Source: Bifidobacterium breve (GTDB taxonomy: Bacteria > Actinomycetota > Acidimicrobiia > Acidimicrobiales > Acidimicrobilacustridaceae). Taken from it: 57,941 nt of DNA. Below, piece by piece: positions 17,314 through 26,609 of this stretch. The notes below the pieces were generated by a model. That model searched no databases, had not been told where the DNA came from, and saw nothing but the letters and a program-made list of their open reading frames with translations. The stretch covers positions 1 through 57,941 of the forward strand of contig CAMAQM010000002.1 in NCBI GenBank assembly GCA_945860545.1. The letters run 5' to 3'. How positions within the stretch are numbered: position 1 is the first letter of the stretch; each line of letters starts with the position of its first letter. The position numbers and the translations under genes were made by a program.

Positions 17314-17343
17314 TTGCCGCCCGGGGGGCCGGGGTCGTATCGT
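17314..17343 (+). promoter_or_regulatory. Promoter of rplM-rpsI
   Basis: TTGCCG at 17314-17319 and TATCGT at 17338-17343 are 18 bases apart. The predicted start near 17350 leaves about 60 bases of leader, including a small CTGC/GCAG hairpin and the GAGAGG ribosome-binding site at 17397-17402. No long structured leader is visible. Confidence 0.55.
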
Positions 17344-17410
17344 TTCCCTTCCGGCCCGTGGCGATGCTGCGGTCGGCAGTCCCAACAAGATGTCATGAGA
17401 GGTACGGCGC

Positions 17411-17872
17411 GTGCGCACCTACAGCCCGAAATCGAGCGAGATCACGAGGGAGTGGTTCGTGGTTGACGCCGAAGGCCTCGTCCTTGGACGGATGGCCACC
17501 GAGGTCGCACGTATTCTGCGCGGCAAGCACAAGCCGGGCTTCACCCCCCACATGGATTGTGGTGACCACGTGGTGATCATCAACGCCGACAAGGTGGTGC
17601 TGACCTCCGGCAAGGCCGAACGCAAGATCGCCTGGCGGCACACCGGGTACCCCGGCGGTATCCGTTCCCGCACCTACGCCGACTGGCTCTCCACCCGTCC
17701 GGAGGAGGCGGTGCGTCGCACGGTGCGAGGCATGCTTCCCAAGAACCGTCTCGGCCGGCAGATGCTGACCAAGTTGAAGGTCTACTCCGGTCCCACCCAT
17801 CCGCACGCTGCCCAGAAGCCGTCCGAGTTGGTGCTCGACGGTGCCCGGGCCCGCGAGACCAGCCGGACCTGA
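17411..17872 (+). CDS. rplM: Ribosomal protein L13
   Basis: Large-subunit protein uL13. The 153-residue product starts [20 protein letters not shown], a normal N-terminus, and contains [36 protein letters not shown] and [23 protein letters not shown] 17411 is the start, with GAGAGG at 17397-17402 and eight bases spacing. It precedes rpsI, the usual pair. Confidence 0.97.
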   Translation: MRTYSPKSSEITREWFVVDAEGLVLGRMATEVARILRGKHKPGFTPHMDCGDHVVIINADKVVLTSGKAERKIAWRHTGYPGGIRSRTYADWLSTRPEEAVRRTVRGMLPKNRLGRQMLTKLKVYSGPTHPHAAQKPSELVLDGARARETSRT

Positions 17873-17900
17873 TCCGGTCACGATCCGAGGACAACACGCC

Positions 17901-18293
17901 ATGAGCAAGCCCCTGAACCAGAGCACCGGTCGACGCAAGCGGGCCGTGGCCCGGGTGCGGTTCCGTCCCGGCACCGGCCAGATCACGGTCAACGGCCGGA
18001 CCATCGAGACCTACTTCCCGTCGGACACCCAGCGCATGGTCATTACCGATCCGTTGCGAGTGACCAGCACCGTTGAGGCGTACGACATTGACGCCACCAT
18101 CGATGGCGGTGGCTTCACCGGCCAGGCGGGTGCGTTGCGCCACGCCATCGCCCGTGGCCTCGTGGCGCTCGATCCGGAGATGCGTCCGGAGTTGAAGCGC
18201 AATGGCTTCCTCACCCGGGATGCCCGCGAGAAGGAATCGAAGAAGTACGGCCTCAAGAAGGCCCGTAAGGCACCGCAGTACTCCAAGCGCTGA
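17901..18293 (+). CDS. rpsI: Ribosomal protein S9
   Basis: Small-subunit head protein uS9, whose C-terminal Lys-Arg tail touches the P-site tRNA. The 130 residues hold the family core [37 protein letters not shown], and the ending [19 protein letters not shown] start at ATG 17901; an upstream in-frame ATG (17841) lies within rplM and gives a Pro/Gly-rich extension unlike S9. glmM follows 15 bases later. Confidence 0.97.
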   Translation: MSKPLNQSTGRRKRAVARVRFRPGTGQITVNGRTIETYFPSDTQRMVITDPLRVTSTVEAYDIDATIDGGGFTGQAGALRHAIARGLVALDPEMRPELKRNGFLTRDAREKESKKYGLKKARKAPQYSKR

Positions 18294-18308
18294 CCTTGTC
18301 GGCTCGCC

Positions 18309-19646
18309 GTGACGCTTTCCTTCGGTACTGACGGCGTCCGCGGCCCCGCCAGCGAGTTCACCCCATCGTGGGTCGGCGCCCTTGGCGCGGCCATGGTGGA
18401 CGTGTTCGGTTCCGGCCCGTTCGTCGTCGGTCGTGACACCCGGGAGTCGGGTCCTGAGATCGTGGCCTCGTTGGCGTCAGGTGTTGGTGCTGGGGGCGGT
18501 GCGGTCGTGGACCTTGGGGTGGCACCGACGCCGGCGGTGGCCTGGGTGGCGGCACGCGACGGTGTCCCCGGTGCGGTGGTGTCTGCTTCGCACAACCCCT
18601 GGGGTGACAACGGGATCAAGGTGTTCGCCCCGGGTGGAACCAAGCTTGACGACGACACCGAGGCCCGACTTGCTGACGCGTTGACGGTTCAGTTGAGCAC
18701 CGACCCCATCGCTGGAGGTTCCGGGTCGGTGCGTGACGGCGGCGATGCTCTCGATCGCTACGTGGACCACCTCGTTGCGTCGGTGTCGGGCCGAAGCCTT
18801 GCGGGTCTGTCGGTGGTGCTTGACTGCGCCAACGGTGCAGCGAGCGATCTGGCACCTCGGGTGTTTGGGGACCTTGGCGCTTCGGTGACGGTGATCAACG
18901 CCGAACCGACGGGTCGAAACATCAACGAGGGGTGCGGCTCAACCCATCTGGGGCCGTTGGCGGACACTGTGGTGCGCGTCGGTGCTGATGTGGGTTTGGC
19001 GTTCGACGGTGACGCCGACCGGGTGCTGGCCGTCGACGGGTCGGGTTCCACCGTCGACGGGGATCAGATCATCGCCATGTTGGCCCTGGACCGTCACCGT
19101 CGTGGGGAACTGGTCGGCCCGGCGGTGGTGGTGACCGTGATGGCCAACCTGGGGTTCCGCCTGGCGATGGTGGAGGCGGGCATCGAGGTGGTCGAGACCC
19201 CCGTGGGTGACCGGCACTGTCTTGCCGCACTGGAACAGCGAGGCCTGGTGCTCGGTGGTGAACAGTCGGGCCACGTGATTCTGCGTGATCTGGCCACCAC
19301 CGGTGACGGCATGTTGTCGGGGGTTCAGATCGCCGATCTGGTGAGGCGCACCGGCCGGACCCTGGCGGACCTGGCGGCCTCGGCAATGACCCGTGTCCCC
19401 CAGGTGCTCCGCAACGTCGAAGTGCGAGGCGATCGGGAGGACCTGATGGCGGCGATCGCCCCGGTGGTTGACGCCGAGGCGGCCCGGTTGGGGTCCACCG
19501 GCCGGATCCTGGTGCGGGCGAGCGGCACGGAGCCGCTGGTAAGGGTCATGGTTGAGGCCACCGATGCCGCTGTTGCCCGAGAGGTGGCCTCCCGCTTGGT
19601 GTCGGTTGTTTCCGACCACGGCGGTGCGGGCGAACCTGCCACGTAG
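18309..19646 (+). CDS. glmM: Phosphoglucosamine mutase
   Basis: Converts glucosamine-6-phosphate to glucosamine-1-phosphate for UDP-GlcNAc synthesis. The 445-residue protein matches the family length. It has FGTDGVRGPA at the N-terminus, the phosphoserine active site VSASHNPWGDNGIK (near 95-108), the metal-binding DGDADR (near 234-239), the sugar loop GGEQSGHVI (near 316-324) and the phosphate loop RASGTEPLVRVM near the end. The start is GTG 18309. It is directly upstream of glmS, so the two steps of the pathway are neighbours. Confidence 0.97.
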   Translation: MTLSFGTDGVRGPASEFTPSWVGALGAAMVDVFGSGPFVVGRDTRESGPEIVASLASGVGAGGGAVVDLGVAPTPAVAWVAARDGVPGAVVSASHNPWGDNGIKVFAPGGTKLDDDTEARLADALTVQLSTDPIAGGSGSVRDGGDALDRYVDHLVASVSGRSLAGLSVVLDCANGAASDLAPRVFGDLGASVTVINAEPTGRNINEGCGSTHLGPLADTVVRVGADVGLAFDGDADRVLAVDGSGSTVDGDQIIAMLALDRHRRGELVGPAVVVTVMANLGFRLAMVEAGIEVVETPVGDRHCLAALEQRGLVLGGEQSGHVILRDLATTGDGMLSGVQIADLVRRTGRTLADLAASAMTRVPQVLRNVEVRGDREDLMAAIAPVVDAEAARLGSTGRILVRASGTEPLVRVMVEATDAAVAREVASRLVSVVSDHGGAGEPAT

Positions 19647-19658
19647 ACTGGCCAGCAC

Positions 19659-22600
19659 ATGTGCGGGATCATCGCCATCGTGCGGCGTCCCACGGTGTCC
19701 GACGGCCGGGCACCGTCGGATGTCACCGACCCTCTTGAGGCGGCCGCCGCTGCCCTCGCCGACGCGCCCAGCCTTGCGGCGCTGCTCACTGCCACGTCGC
19801 ACCTCGGTTCCGCCGACGCCGCCCTGGGCGGGGTCGATGGCGTCGGGCTGGTCATCGGCGCGGTGGGTCTCGCCGACGACGTGCGGGCTCGGGTCGCCGC
19901 CATTGAGCTCACGGTGTCTGGGATAGAGGCCCGTCTCGACGGTGGGGAGCGGGTCGTCGCCGATGAGGATCTCGAGTCGCTGAACGCCACGTTGGTGCAG
20001 ATCAGGGACCGGTTGTGGTCCATCGGGCGCGACCGTCTGCACACCGCTTCGGCCGTGGCTGATCTCCTCGCCCCAGCCGGCCCCCCTGCGTCGGCGGACC
20101 GTCGATCGTTGGCGGCGTACCTGTCGGTGCACGAAGCACTCGCCGCCATCGACCGACTGGAGGTGCGTGGGCGCGACTCGGCGGGTTTGCACCTCATGGT
20201 GCATGGCCACGGCCTGACTCTCGATGACGACGCTGTGGCCGATGAGATCGCCGCCCGGTCGGGTGACGCGTTGTTCTGTGGTGGTTCGGTGCGGGTTGTC
20301 AACGGGGTGCTGTCGTTCGCTTACAAGGCGGCCGCCGAGATCGGCGAGTTGGGGGACAACACGGCGGTGCTTCGAGCTGCGATCAGGGCGGACCGCCTGT
20401 TGCGTGCTGCGGTCGGTTCGGGGGAGGCCGGCGTCACCGTGCTGGGGCACACCCGGTGGGCGAGCATCGGCATCATCGCCGAGTTCAACGCCCACCCGCT
20501 CAACTCCGAGGAGTTGGTGACGGGGTCGGAGGGCAGTGAGTCGCCAGGTACGTACAGCGTGGCCGTGCTCAACGGCGACGTCGACAACTTCGCCGATCTG
20601 AAGGCCGCCGACGGGCTGTCCATCGCCCCCGAGATCACCACCGACGCCAAGGTCATCCCGGTGCTCACGTCGCGTCGGTTGGCTGCCGGGTACGACGTGG
20701 CGGAGGCGTTCCGTTCCACGGTGAACCGGCTCGAGGGCTCGGTGGCGATCGGCGTGTGTACCGCTGCCCACCCCGACGAGTTGTTGCTGGCTCTGCGGGG
20801 GAGTGGTCAGGCGCTGTACGTCGGTGCAGCTGATGACGCGTGGGTGGTGGCGTCGGAACCCTACGGCGTGGTGGGGATGACCGACACGTACCTGCGCATG
20901 GACGGTGAGACGCCTGCGGATCCCGACAACCCGACGGCGACTCGTGGCCAGTTGGTGCGGCTGCGCGGCTCGTCGGCGGGCGAAATCGCCGGGATCGAAC
21001 GGTTCGCCTACGACGGCACGTCGCTCCCGGTTGCCGGAGACGAGTTCGTGGTGGCCCAGGTCACGACCCGCGACATTGACCGTGGTGCGTACCCCCACTA
21101 CTTGTTCAAGGAGATCTCCGAGTCACCCTCGTCGTTCCGCAAGACGTTGCGGGGCAAGCTCGTCGAGCACGACGAGCGTCTGCGGGTCGAGTTGGGTGCG
21201 GACACCTTGCCGGGGAGGGTGCGCCAGCGGCTCGCCGCCGGAGAGATCTCGCGTGTGTTGGTGATCGGTCAGGGAACCGCCGCGGTTGCAGGCCAGGGAC
21301 TGGTGCTGGCGCTGCGGACCCTCGTGGGCACCGGCCGTCTCCACACCGAAGCCATCCTGGCCACCGAACTTTCAGGCTTTGAACTCGGCACCGACATGTC
21401 TGACACGCTGGTGGTGGCGATCAGCCAGTCGGGGACGACGACGGACACGAACCGCACGGTCGATCTGGTCCGCTCCCGTGGGGCGGCGGTGGTGTCGATC
21501 GTGAACCGACGCAACTCCGATCTCACCGACCGGTCCGACGGGGTGTTGTACACCTCTGACGGACGTGACGTGGAGATGAGTGTGGCGTCGACCAAGGCGT
21601 TCTACTCACAGATCGGTGCGGGTTTCCTGTTGGCGTTCGCCATTGCCGAATCGCTCGCGGGGGATGGCGTGGCCGACGACCACCAGGACCTGTTGGTGGC
21701 GTTGCGGGAGTTGCCGTCGTTGATGGAGCGCACCCTCGACGTGCACCCGGCCGTCACCGATGCCGCCCGGCGTTTCGCCCCGCAGCGTCGCTACTGGGCG
21801 CTCGTGGGCAACGGTCCCAACCGCATCGCGGCCAACGAGATCCGGATCAAGCTGTCCGAGCTGTGTTACAAGTCCATCGCCTGTGACGGCACCGAGGACA
21901 AAAAGCACATCGACCTGTCCTCTGAGCCGCTCATCTTGGTGTGTGCGGCGGGGTTGAGCGGTTCGAACGCCGACGACGTGGCCAAAGAGGTCGCCATCTA
22001 CCGGTCGCACAAGGCGGCCCCGGTGGTGATTGCCAGCGAGGGTGAGGAGCGGTTCGGGTCGGCGGTGGCGGCGGTGTTCGTACCCGCCACCCACCCGGTG
22101 TTGGCGTTCGTGCTTTCGGCCATGGCCGGTCACCTCTTCAGTTACGAGGCGGCGTTGGCCATCGACGCCCAGGCCCGTCCGTTGCGTGAGTTGCGCGCCG
22201 CGGTGGAGACCGTGGTGGCCGGTGACGCCCAGAGCCCGCCGTCGGGGTCGTCAACCTCGACTGATCTGCTGGTGCGGCTGGCGCCGTTGATGGAAGCCTC
22301 CGCGGCGCGTTACCTCGATGGCCTGCGGGCCGGTGAGTACGACGGTCATCTTGAGGCGTCCACGGCGGTGCGACTCACGTCGCTGTTGCGCTTCGCCCTG
22401 CGGGTCGTCCCCCTCGAGGGCTATCAGGTCGAGCACGGCAAGGTGGGTACGCCGTCCACGGTGGTGGAGGACCTCACGGTGGCGCTCACCGACGCCATCG
22501 AGGAACTGACCCGGCCGGTCGACGCCATCAAACATCAGGCCAAGACGGTGACTGTCGGGATCTCCCGGTCGGACGAATCACTGCTCGACACCGCCCTGGT

Positions 22601-23153
22601 TCGTGAGGTGCTTGGTGCGGGAGCGGCCCGTGATCGCCTCAGTTACGACACGTTGCGCACCTTGGCGGTCCTTGAGGCGCTCGTGGACGACGTGCTGGGG
22701 TGGACCCGTTACGGCATCGACGGGCGGCTCGACGTCGAGCAGGAACCGGCCATTGAGGTGGTGGACGCCGCCGGGCTCGGACGTGATCTGCGAAGCCGTA
22801 CGGCGACGAACCCGGTGCTGCGGGGCACCAAGCGGCGAGTGGCCGCCGAGCAGCGCGTGTTGGTGGCCCGAGGTGCGGCTGACGGGCGCACCGTGCTGAT
22901 CGTTCCGGAGGTCAAGGACAAGCAGGCCACCGGCCTGACGTTGCTCCACGTCACCTTGCGTGACGACCTCGCCGTGGGCACGTTGCGGTCGGTGCTCGAG
23001 GGGTACCGGGAGCGGTATACGGCGCTGCGCGATGCGGTGTTGGAGACCGAACCGGCGTTCCGTGACGACGTGCTCACCACCGTCGACATCACCGAATTGA
23101 TGACCGACCCCATCAACGACCTCGCACGGTGTTGGCGTGCCCAGCGTTCCTGA
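19659..23153 (+). CDS. glmS: Oversized glucosamine-6-phosphate synthase (GlmS-like)
   Basis: Makes glucosamine-6-phosphate from fructose-6-phosphate and glutamine. At 1164 residues it is nearly twice the usual 600. Cys2 (MCGIIAIV) is the glutaminase nucleophile, but about 140 unfamiliar residues follow before the canonical chain resumes with DRLEVRGRDSAGL near 165-177; GHTRWAS (263-269), NAHPLNS, LNGDVDNF and TTDAKVI then complete the site. The first SIS domain has SQSGTTTDT (near 588) and VASTKAF; the second has IRIKLSEL and KKHIDLSS where E. coli has its Lys, Glu and His. The lysine-bearing C-terminal motif is represented by KHQAKTVTVG near 955-965, followed by about 200 extra residues of unknown role. 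ATG 19659 lies nine bases after TAGACT. Catalysis looks intact, but the assignment of the extra domains is open. Confidence 0.85.
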   Translation: MCGIIAIVRRPTVSDGRAPSDVTDPLEAAAAALADAPSLAALLTATSHLGSADAALGGVDGVGLVIGAVGLADDVRARVAAIELTVSGIEARLDGGERVVADEDLESLNATLVQIRDRLWSIGRDRLHTASAVADLLAPAGPPASADRRSLAAYLSVHEALAAIDRLEVRGRDSAGLHLMVHGHGLTLDDDAVADEIAARSGDALFCGGSVRVVNGVLSFAYKAAAEIGELGDNTAVLRAAIRADRLLRAAVGSGEAGVTVLGHTRWASIGIIAEFNAHPLNSEELVTGSEGSESPGTYSVAVLNGDVDNFADLKAADGLSIAPEITTDAKVIPVLTSRRLAAGYDVAEAFRSTVNRLEGSVAIGVCTAAHPDELLLALRGSGQALYVGAADDAWVVASEPYGVVGMTDTYLRMDGETPADPDNPTATRGQLVRLRGSSAGEIAGIERFAYDGTSLPVAGDEFVVAQVTTRDIDRGAYPHYLFKEISESPSSFRKTLRGKLVEHDERLRVELGADTLPGRVRQRLAAGEISRVLVIGQGTAAVAGQGLVLALRTLVGTGRLHTEAILATELSGFELGTDMSDTLVVAISQSGTTTDTNRTVDLVRSRGAAVVSIVNRRNSDLTDRSDGVLYTSDGRDVEMSVASTKAFYSQIGAGFLLAFAIAESLAGDGVADDHQDLLVALRELPSLMERTLDVHPAVTDAARRFAPQRRYWALVGNGPNRIAANEIRIKLSELCYKSIACDGTEDKKHIDLSSEPLILVCAAGLSGSNADDVAKEVAIYRSHKAAPVVIASEGEERFGSAVAAVFVPATHPVLAFVLSAMAGHLFSYEAALAIDAQARPLRELRAAVETVVAGDAQSPPSGSSTSTDLLVRLAPLMEASAARYLDGLRAGEYDGHLEASTAVRLTSLLRFALRVVPLEGYQVEHGKVGTPSTVVEDLTVALTDAIEELTRPVDAIKHQAKTVTVGISRSDESLLDTALVREVLGAGAARDRLSYDTLRTLAVLEALVDDVLGWTRYGIDGRLDVEQEPAIEVVDAAGLGRDLRSRTATNPVLRGTKRRVAAEQRVLVARGAADGRTVLIVPEVKDKQATGLTLLHVTLRDDLAVGTLRSVLEGYRERYTALRDAVLETEPAFRDDVLTTVDITELMTDPINDLARCWRAQRS

Positions 23154-23541
23154 GTCGGCGCACGCCGGCGTGGTCGGTGTCGGGGTGGACCTCGTTGAGG
23201 TGGACCGCATGCGTGACACGCTCGCTCGCACCCCGACGATCGTGGAACGGGTCTTCACCGCCGACGAAGCGGCGTGGGCCCGCGCAGCCAAGGACCCTTC
23301 GGAACGTTTCGCCGTGCGTTTCGCCGCCAAGGAAGCGGTGTTGAAGTCGCTCGGTGTGGGCCTTGGTTCCACCCCGTTGCGCGCCATCGAAGTTGTGCGT
23401 GCCGATTCGGGAGAACCGAGCATCGTGTTGCACGAACCTGCCGCGGCGTTGGCCGCCGAGCGTGGGGTGGTCCGGTTCCACGTCAGTCTGACCCACACCT
23501 CGTCGGTCGCTGCGGCGGTGGTGGTGGCCTCGGGTGACTGA
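23137..23541 (+). CDS. acpS: Holo-[acyl-carrier-protein] synthase
   Basis: Transfers 4'-phosphopantetheine from CoA to acyl carrier protein. The 134-residue product has both metal-site motifs: Asp18 in GVGVDLVEVDRM and Glu66 in RFAAKEAVLKSLG, with the closing SLTHTSSVAAAVVV strand. GTG 23137 overlaps glmS by 17 bases, and the next gene overlaps by eight, so it belongs to the same operon. The first ten residues are an extension. Confidence 0.95.
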   Translation: MPSVPESAHAGVVGVGVDLVEVDRMRDTLARTPTIVERVFTADEAAWARAAKDPSERFAVRFAAKEAVLKSLGVGLGSTPLRAIEVVRADSGEPSIVLHEPAAALAAERGVVRFHVSLTHTSSVAAAVVVASGD

Positions 23542-25000
23542 GCGGGCCGGGACGGTGTCGTTGGGGACCCCGGTGGTCACCCCCACCGAGATGGCCGCCA
23601 TCGATGCCGCCGCCCCCGAACCGACCGAGGTGCTCATCGAACGAGCCGGCGCCGCGGTTGCCCGCACCGCCCGTTCCCTGCTGGGTGGAACCTACGGCCG
23701 TTCGGTGGTGGTGGTGGCCGGCAAGGGCAACAACGGCAACGACGGGCGGGCGGCTGCGGCGCGGTTGGGCCGGGCCGGGGCGCGGGTCACCGTGATCGAC
23801 GCGATCGACGCACCAGCGCAGTTTCCGCCGTGTGACCTCATCATCGACGCCGCCTTCGGCACCGGGCTGCGGGGTTCGTGGAAGGCGCCGCGGATGCCAG
23901 CGGACGGGTCCCCACCAGTTCTGGCCGTGGACATTCCTTCCGGGGTTGACGGCACCACCGGTGAGGTTGCCGACACCTCAGAACCGCTCCCTGCTGCGGT
24001 CACCGTCACGTTCGCGGCAGCGAAGCCAGGCCTGCTGTTCGCACCGGGGTCGTCACTGGTGGGTGCGATCAGCGTCGCTGACATCGGGCTCGACGTGTCG
24101 ACGGCCACCATCACGTTGCTCGACGACGCCGGTGTGGCCGCCAACTGGCCGCAGCGGGGAGTCAGCGACCACAAGTGGAACAGCGCCGTGTGGGCGGTGG
24201 CGGGCGGGCCGGGCATGGATGGTGCTGCGGCGCTGGTGTGTGCCGGTGCGCAACGCAGCGGTGCGGGGTACGTGCGCCTGTCGACGCCCGGGGTGACCCC
24301 CGACGCCGCCACGCCCGCCGGACGGGTCCCCGTCGAGGTGGTCCGCACGGCGTTGCCGACGACGGGGTGGTGGCCGCTGATGGCCCCCGACGTTGGACGT
24401 TTCGGTGCGGTGGTGGTGGGGAACGGTCTGGGGTCGGGGGTCGACCCCGGTGACGTCGCCGGCATTGTCACGGCGTGCCCGGTCCCCGTCGTGGTCGACG
24501 CCGACGGTCTCCGACTCCTCGCCGCCAGCGGTCTGGTGCACCACGGCGCGCTCGGCGCGCACGTGGTGCTGACCCCCCACGACGGGGAGTTCGCCGCACT
24601 CAGCGGCCACCCGCCGGGGTCCGACCGGATTGCCGCCACCCGTGCGCTGGCGAGGTCGACCGGTGCGGTCGTGTTGCTCAAGGGACCGACCACGGTGGTG
24701 GCCGCCCCGACCGGCGAGACGCTGTTGTCGACCAGTGGGGATGCCCGGCTGGCCACGGCGGGCACCGGTGACGTGCTGGCGGGGATGGTGGCCTCGTTGT
24801 GCGCCCAGGGCGTCTCGCCGTTCCACGCCGCTGCGATGGCGGCGTACGGTCACGGCCGGGCCGCCGACCTAGGCTGGGCTGTAGGTCTGGTGGCCTCCGA
24901 CCTCCCGGGCCTTGTGCCCGCTGCGGCGGCAGCCATGGGGGTCGCCCTCCCCGGCGCCCCACCGGACACTGACGACGACGGACAGGAGCTGACATGTTGA
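23534..25000 (+). CDS. nnrDE: Bifunctional NAD(P)H-hydrate epimerase / ADP-dependent dehydratase
   Basis: Repairs damaged (hydrated) NAD(P)H. The N-terminal epimerase part (about 1-205) has GKGNNGNDGRAAAARL near 56-71 and DAAFGTGLRG. The C-terminal dehydratase part (about 215-480) shows AGGPGMDGAAALVCAGA, GNGLGSG, VVDADGLRLL, LTPHDGEFAAL and the nucleotide loop TAGTGDVLAGMVA. The 488-residue fusion is a common arrangement. It starts at GTG 23534 and its stop overlaps the next gene by seven bases. Confidence 0.94.
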   Translation: MTERAGTVSLGTPVVTPTEMAAIDAAAPEPTEVLIERAGAAVARTARSLLGGTYGRSVVVVAGKGNNGNDGRAAAARLGRAGARVTVIDAIDAPAQFPPCDLIIDAAFGTGLRGSWKAPRMPADGSPPVLAVDIPSGVDGTTGEVADTSEPLPAAVTVTFAAAKPGLLFAPGSSLVGAISVADIGLDVSTATITLLDDAGVAANWPQRGVSDHKWNSAVWAVAGGPGMDGAAALVCAGAQRSGAGYVRLSTPGVTPDAATPAGRVPVEVVRTALPTTGWWPLMAPDVGRFGAVVVGNGLGSGVDPGDVAGIVTACPVPVVVDADGLRLLAASGLVHHGALGAHVVLTPHDGEFAALSGHPPGSDRIAATRALARSTGAVVLLKGPTTVVAAPTGETLLSTSGDARLATAGTGDVLAGMVASLCAQGVSPFHAAAMAAYGHGRAADLGWAVGLVASDLPGLVPAAAAAMGVALPGAPPDTDDDGQELTC

Positions 25001-25485
25001 GCCAGGTGCCCGTAGCGACGGTCATGACCACCGAGGTGGTGACGTTCACGACAGACGAGAACGTCGAGGAGGCCATGCGCCGACTCATGGATCGTGGCGT
25101 CGACGCCGGTCCGGTCGTCGACGCCGACGGCCGGGTGGTGGGCATCTTGTCCACGGGGGATCTCGTGGTGGAGGAGGCCAGGCTGCACTTCCCCACGGTG
25201 GTGAACTTCCTCGGGGTGAACGTCACCATGCCGTTCGACAAGAAGGCGCTCGACGACTCGGTGGCCAAGGCCCTCGGGGCCACGGTTGGTGAGGTCATGA
25301 CCCCCGACCCTCACTGCATCGTCGAAACGTCCACCGTGGAAGACGCCGCCACGGCCATGCACGACTTCAACGTGTCCCGCCTCCCGGTCGTGGACGCTTC
25401 GCACCACCTCGTGGGCATCGTCGCCCGTGGGGACATCGTGCGGGCCATCATCGCCGAGGGTGACCGCCGGGCGTCGGACGGCTGA
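24994..25485 (+). CDS. Tandem CBS-domain protein
   Basis: A 163-residue protein made almost only of two CBS domains: VATVMTTEVVTFTTDENVEE with VVGILSTGDLV (residues 7-60) and VGEVMTPDPHCIVETSTVED with LVGIVARGDIVRAII (near 93-155). Such pairs bind adenine nucleotides and act as energy sensors or ligand-gated regulators of partners; no catalytic domain is present. ATG 24994 overlaps nnrDE, and alr follows after two bases, so it is co-expressed with wall and cofactor genes. Its partner is unknown. Confidence 0.85.
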   Translation: MLSQVPVATVMTTEVVTFTTDENVEEAMRRLMDRGVDAGPVVDADGRVVGILSTGDLVVEEARLHFPTVVNFLGVNVTMPFDKKALDDSVAKALGATVGEVMTPDPHCIVETSTVEDAATAMHDFNVSRLPVVDASHHLVGIVARGDIVRAIIAEGDRRASDG

Positions 25486-25487
25486 CC

Positions 25488-26600
25488 GTGCGGCCGACCC
25501 GGGCCCACATCGATCTGGAAGCCATCCGGCACAACATCCGTTCCATCGGCGCGCGTGTTGCACCTGCGGAGTTGTGCGCTGTGGTCAAGGCGGACGGGTA
25601 CGGCCACGGTTCCATCGCCGTGAGTCAGGCCGTGCTCGACGCCGGTGCCACCTGGCTGGCCGTCGCCCTCGTCGAGGAGGGGGCGGTGCTGCGAAAGGCG
25701 GGCATCGACGCACCCATCATGTTGTTGGGTGAACCGCGTGACGCTGACCTGGCTGCGGCGGTGCGCTGGGATCTGCGGGTGGCGATCTACACCGAGGGGG
25801 CCATCGATCCGTTGGTGGCGGCCGGCAGCGAGTTCGGCAAGCGCCCCCAGGTGCACCTCAAGGTGAACACCGGCATGAACCGTCTGGGGGCTCGCCCCCC
25901 CGAGGCGTTGGCGCTCGCTCGTGTGTTGGCGACACGGCCCGAACTCGACTTCGAAGGGGTGTGGACCCACTGCGCCATTGCCGACGACCCCCGAAGCGAC
26001 TTCACCGACCTGCAGATCGACCGGTTCGAGGAGGTGTTGCGCACCCTTGACGCGGAGGGGATCCGGCCGCCACTGGTGCACGCCGCCAACTCGGCTGCGG
26101 GTATTGATCACCCCCGCAGCCGCTATGACCTGGTGCGGGTCGGCATCTCGCTCTACGGCATTTCCGCGTCACCGCCGCTTGACGGCCGGGTGGAGTTGCG
26201 TCCGGCGTTGACCCTGTCGACGCGGGTGTCGCACCGAATGGAACTTCCCTGCGGGGAAGGGGTGTCCTACGGACTCGCCCACCGTCTCGAGCGCGACAGT
26301 GTGATCGTCACCATCCCCATTGGGTACGCCGATGGGGTGCCCCGTGCGCTGTCGTCGGTCGGGGGTGAGGTCCTCATCGGTGGACGTCGGTACCCCATGG
26401 TCGGCCGGGTCACCATGGACCAGTTGATGGTCGACGTGGGTGCTTCAAGCGACATCGGGCCTGGTGACGAGGTGGTCCTGTTGGGCACCCAGGGTGATGA
26501 GACGATCAGCCCGTGGGACTGGGCGTTGGCGTTGGGCACCATCCCCAACGAGATCGTGTGCGGCATCGGCCCCCGGGTGGGTCGGCACTACCACCACTGA
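25488..26600 (+). CDS. alr: Alanine racemase
   Basis: PLP enzyme that makes D-alanine for peptidoglycan. The 370 residues are the usual length. Lys34 in VVKADGYGHGS is the PLP lysine; the catalytic Tyr lies in GVSYGLAHRLE near residue 257-267, and RYDLVRVGISLYGI, VGRVTMDQLMVDVG and the C-terminal NEIVCGIGPRVGR are also typical. The start is GTG 25488, two bases after the CBS gene. The operon ends here; the next gene is convergent. Confidence 0.96.
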   Translation: MRPTRAHIDLEAIRHNIRSIGARVAPAELCAVVKADGYGHGSIAVSQAVLDAGATWLAVALVEEGAVLRKAGIDAPIMLLGEPRDADLAAAVRWDLRVAIYTEGAIDPLVAAGSEFGKRPQVHLKVNTGMNRLGARPPEALALARVLATRPELDFEGVWTHCAIADDPRSDFTDLQIDRFEEVLRTLDAEGIRPPLVHAANSAAGIDHPRSRYDLVRVGISLYGISASPPLDGRVELRPALTLSTRVSHRMELPCGEGVSYGLAHRLERDSVIVTIPIGYADGVPRALSSVGGEVLIGGRRYPMVGRVTMDQLMVDVGASSDIGPGDEVVLLGTQGDETISPWDWALALGTIPNEIVCGIGPRVGRHYHH

Positions 26601-26609
26601 GTTGGGCGG

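Noticed and set aside
18939..21098. 719-codon minus-strand frame
   Set aside because: Lies over glmM and glmS, whose catalytic motifs are clear; no start context or family.
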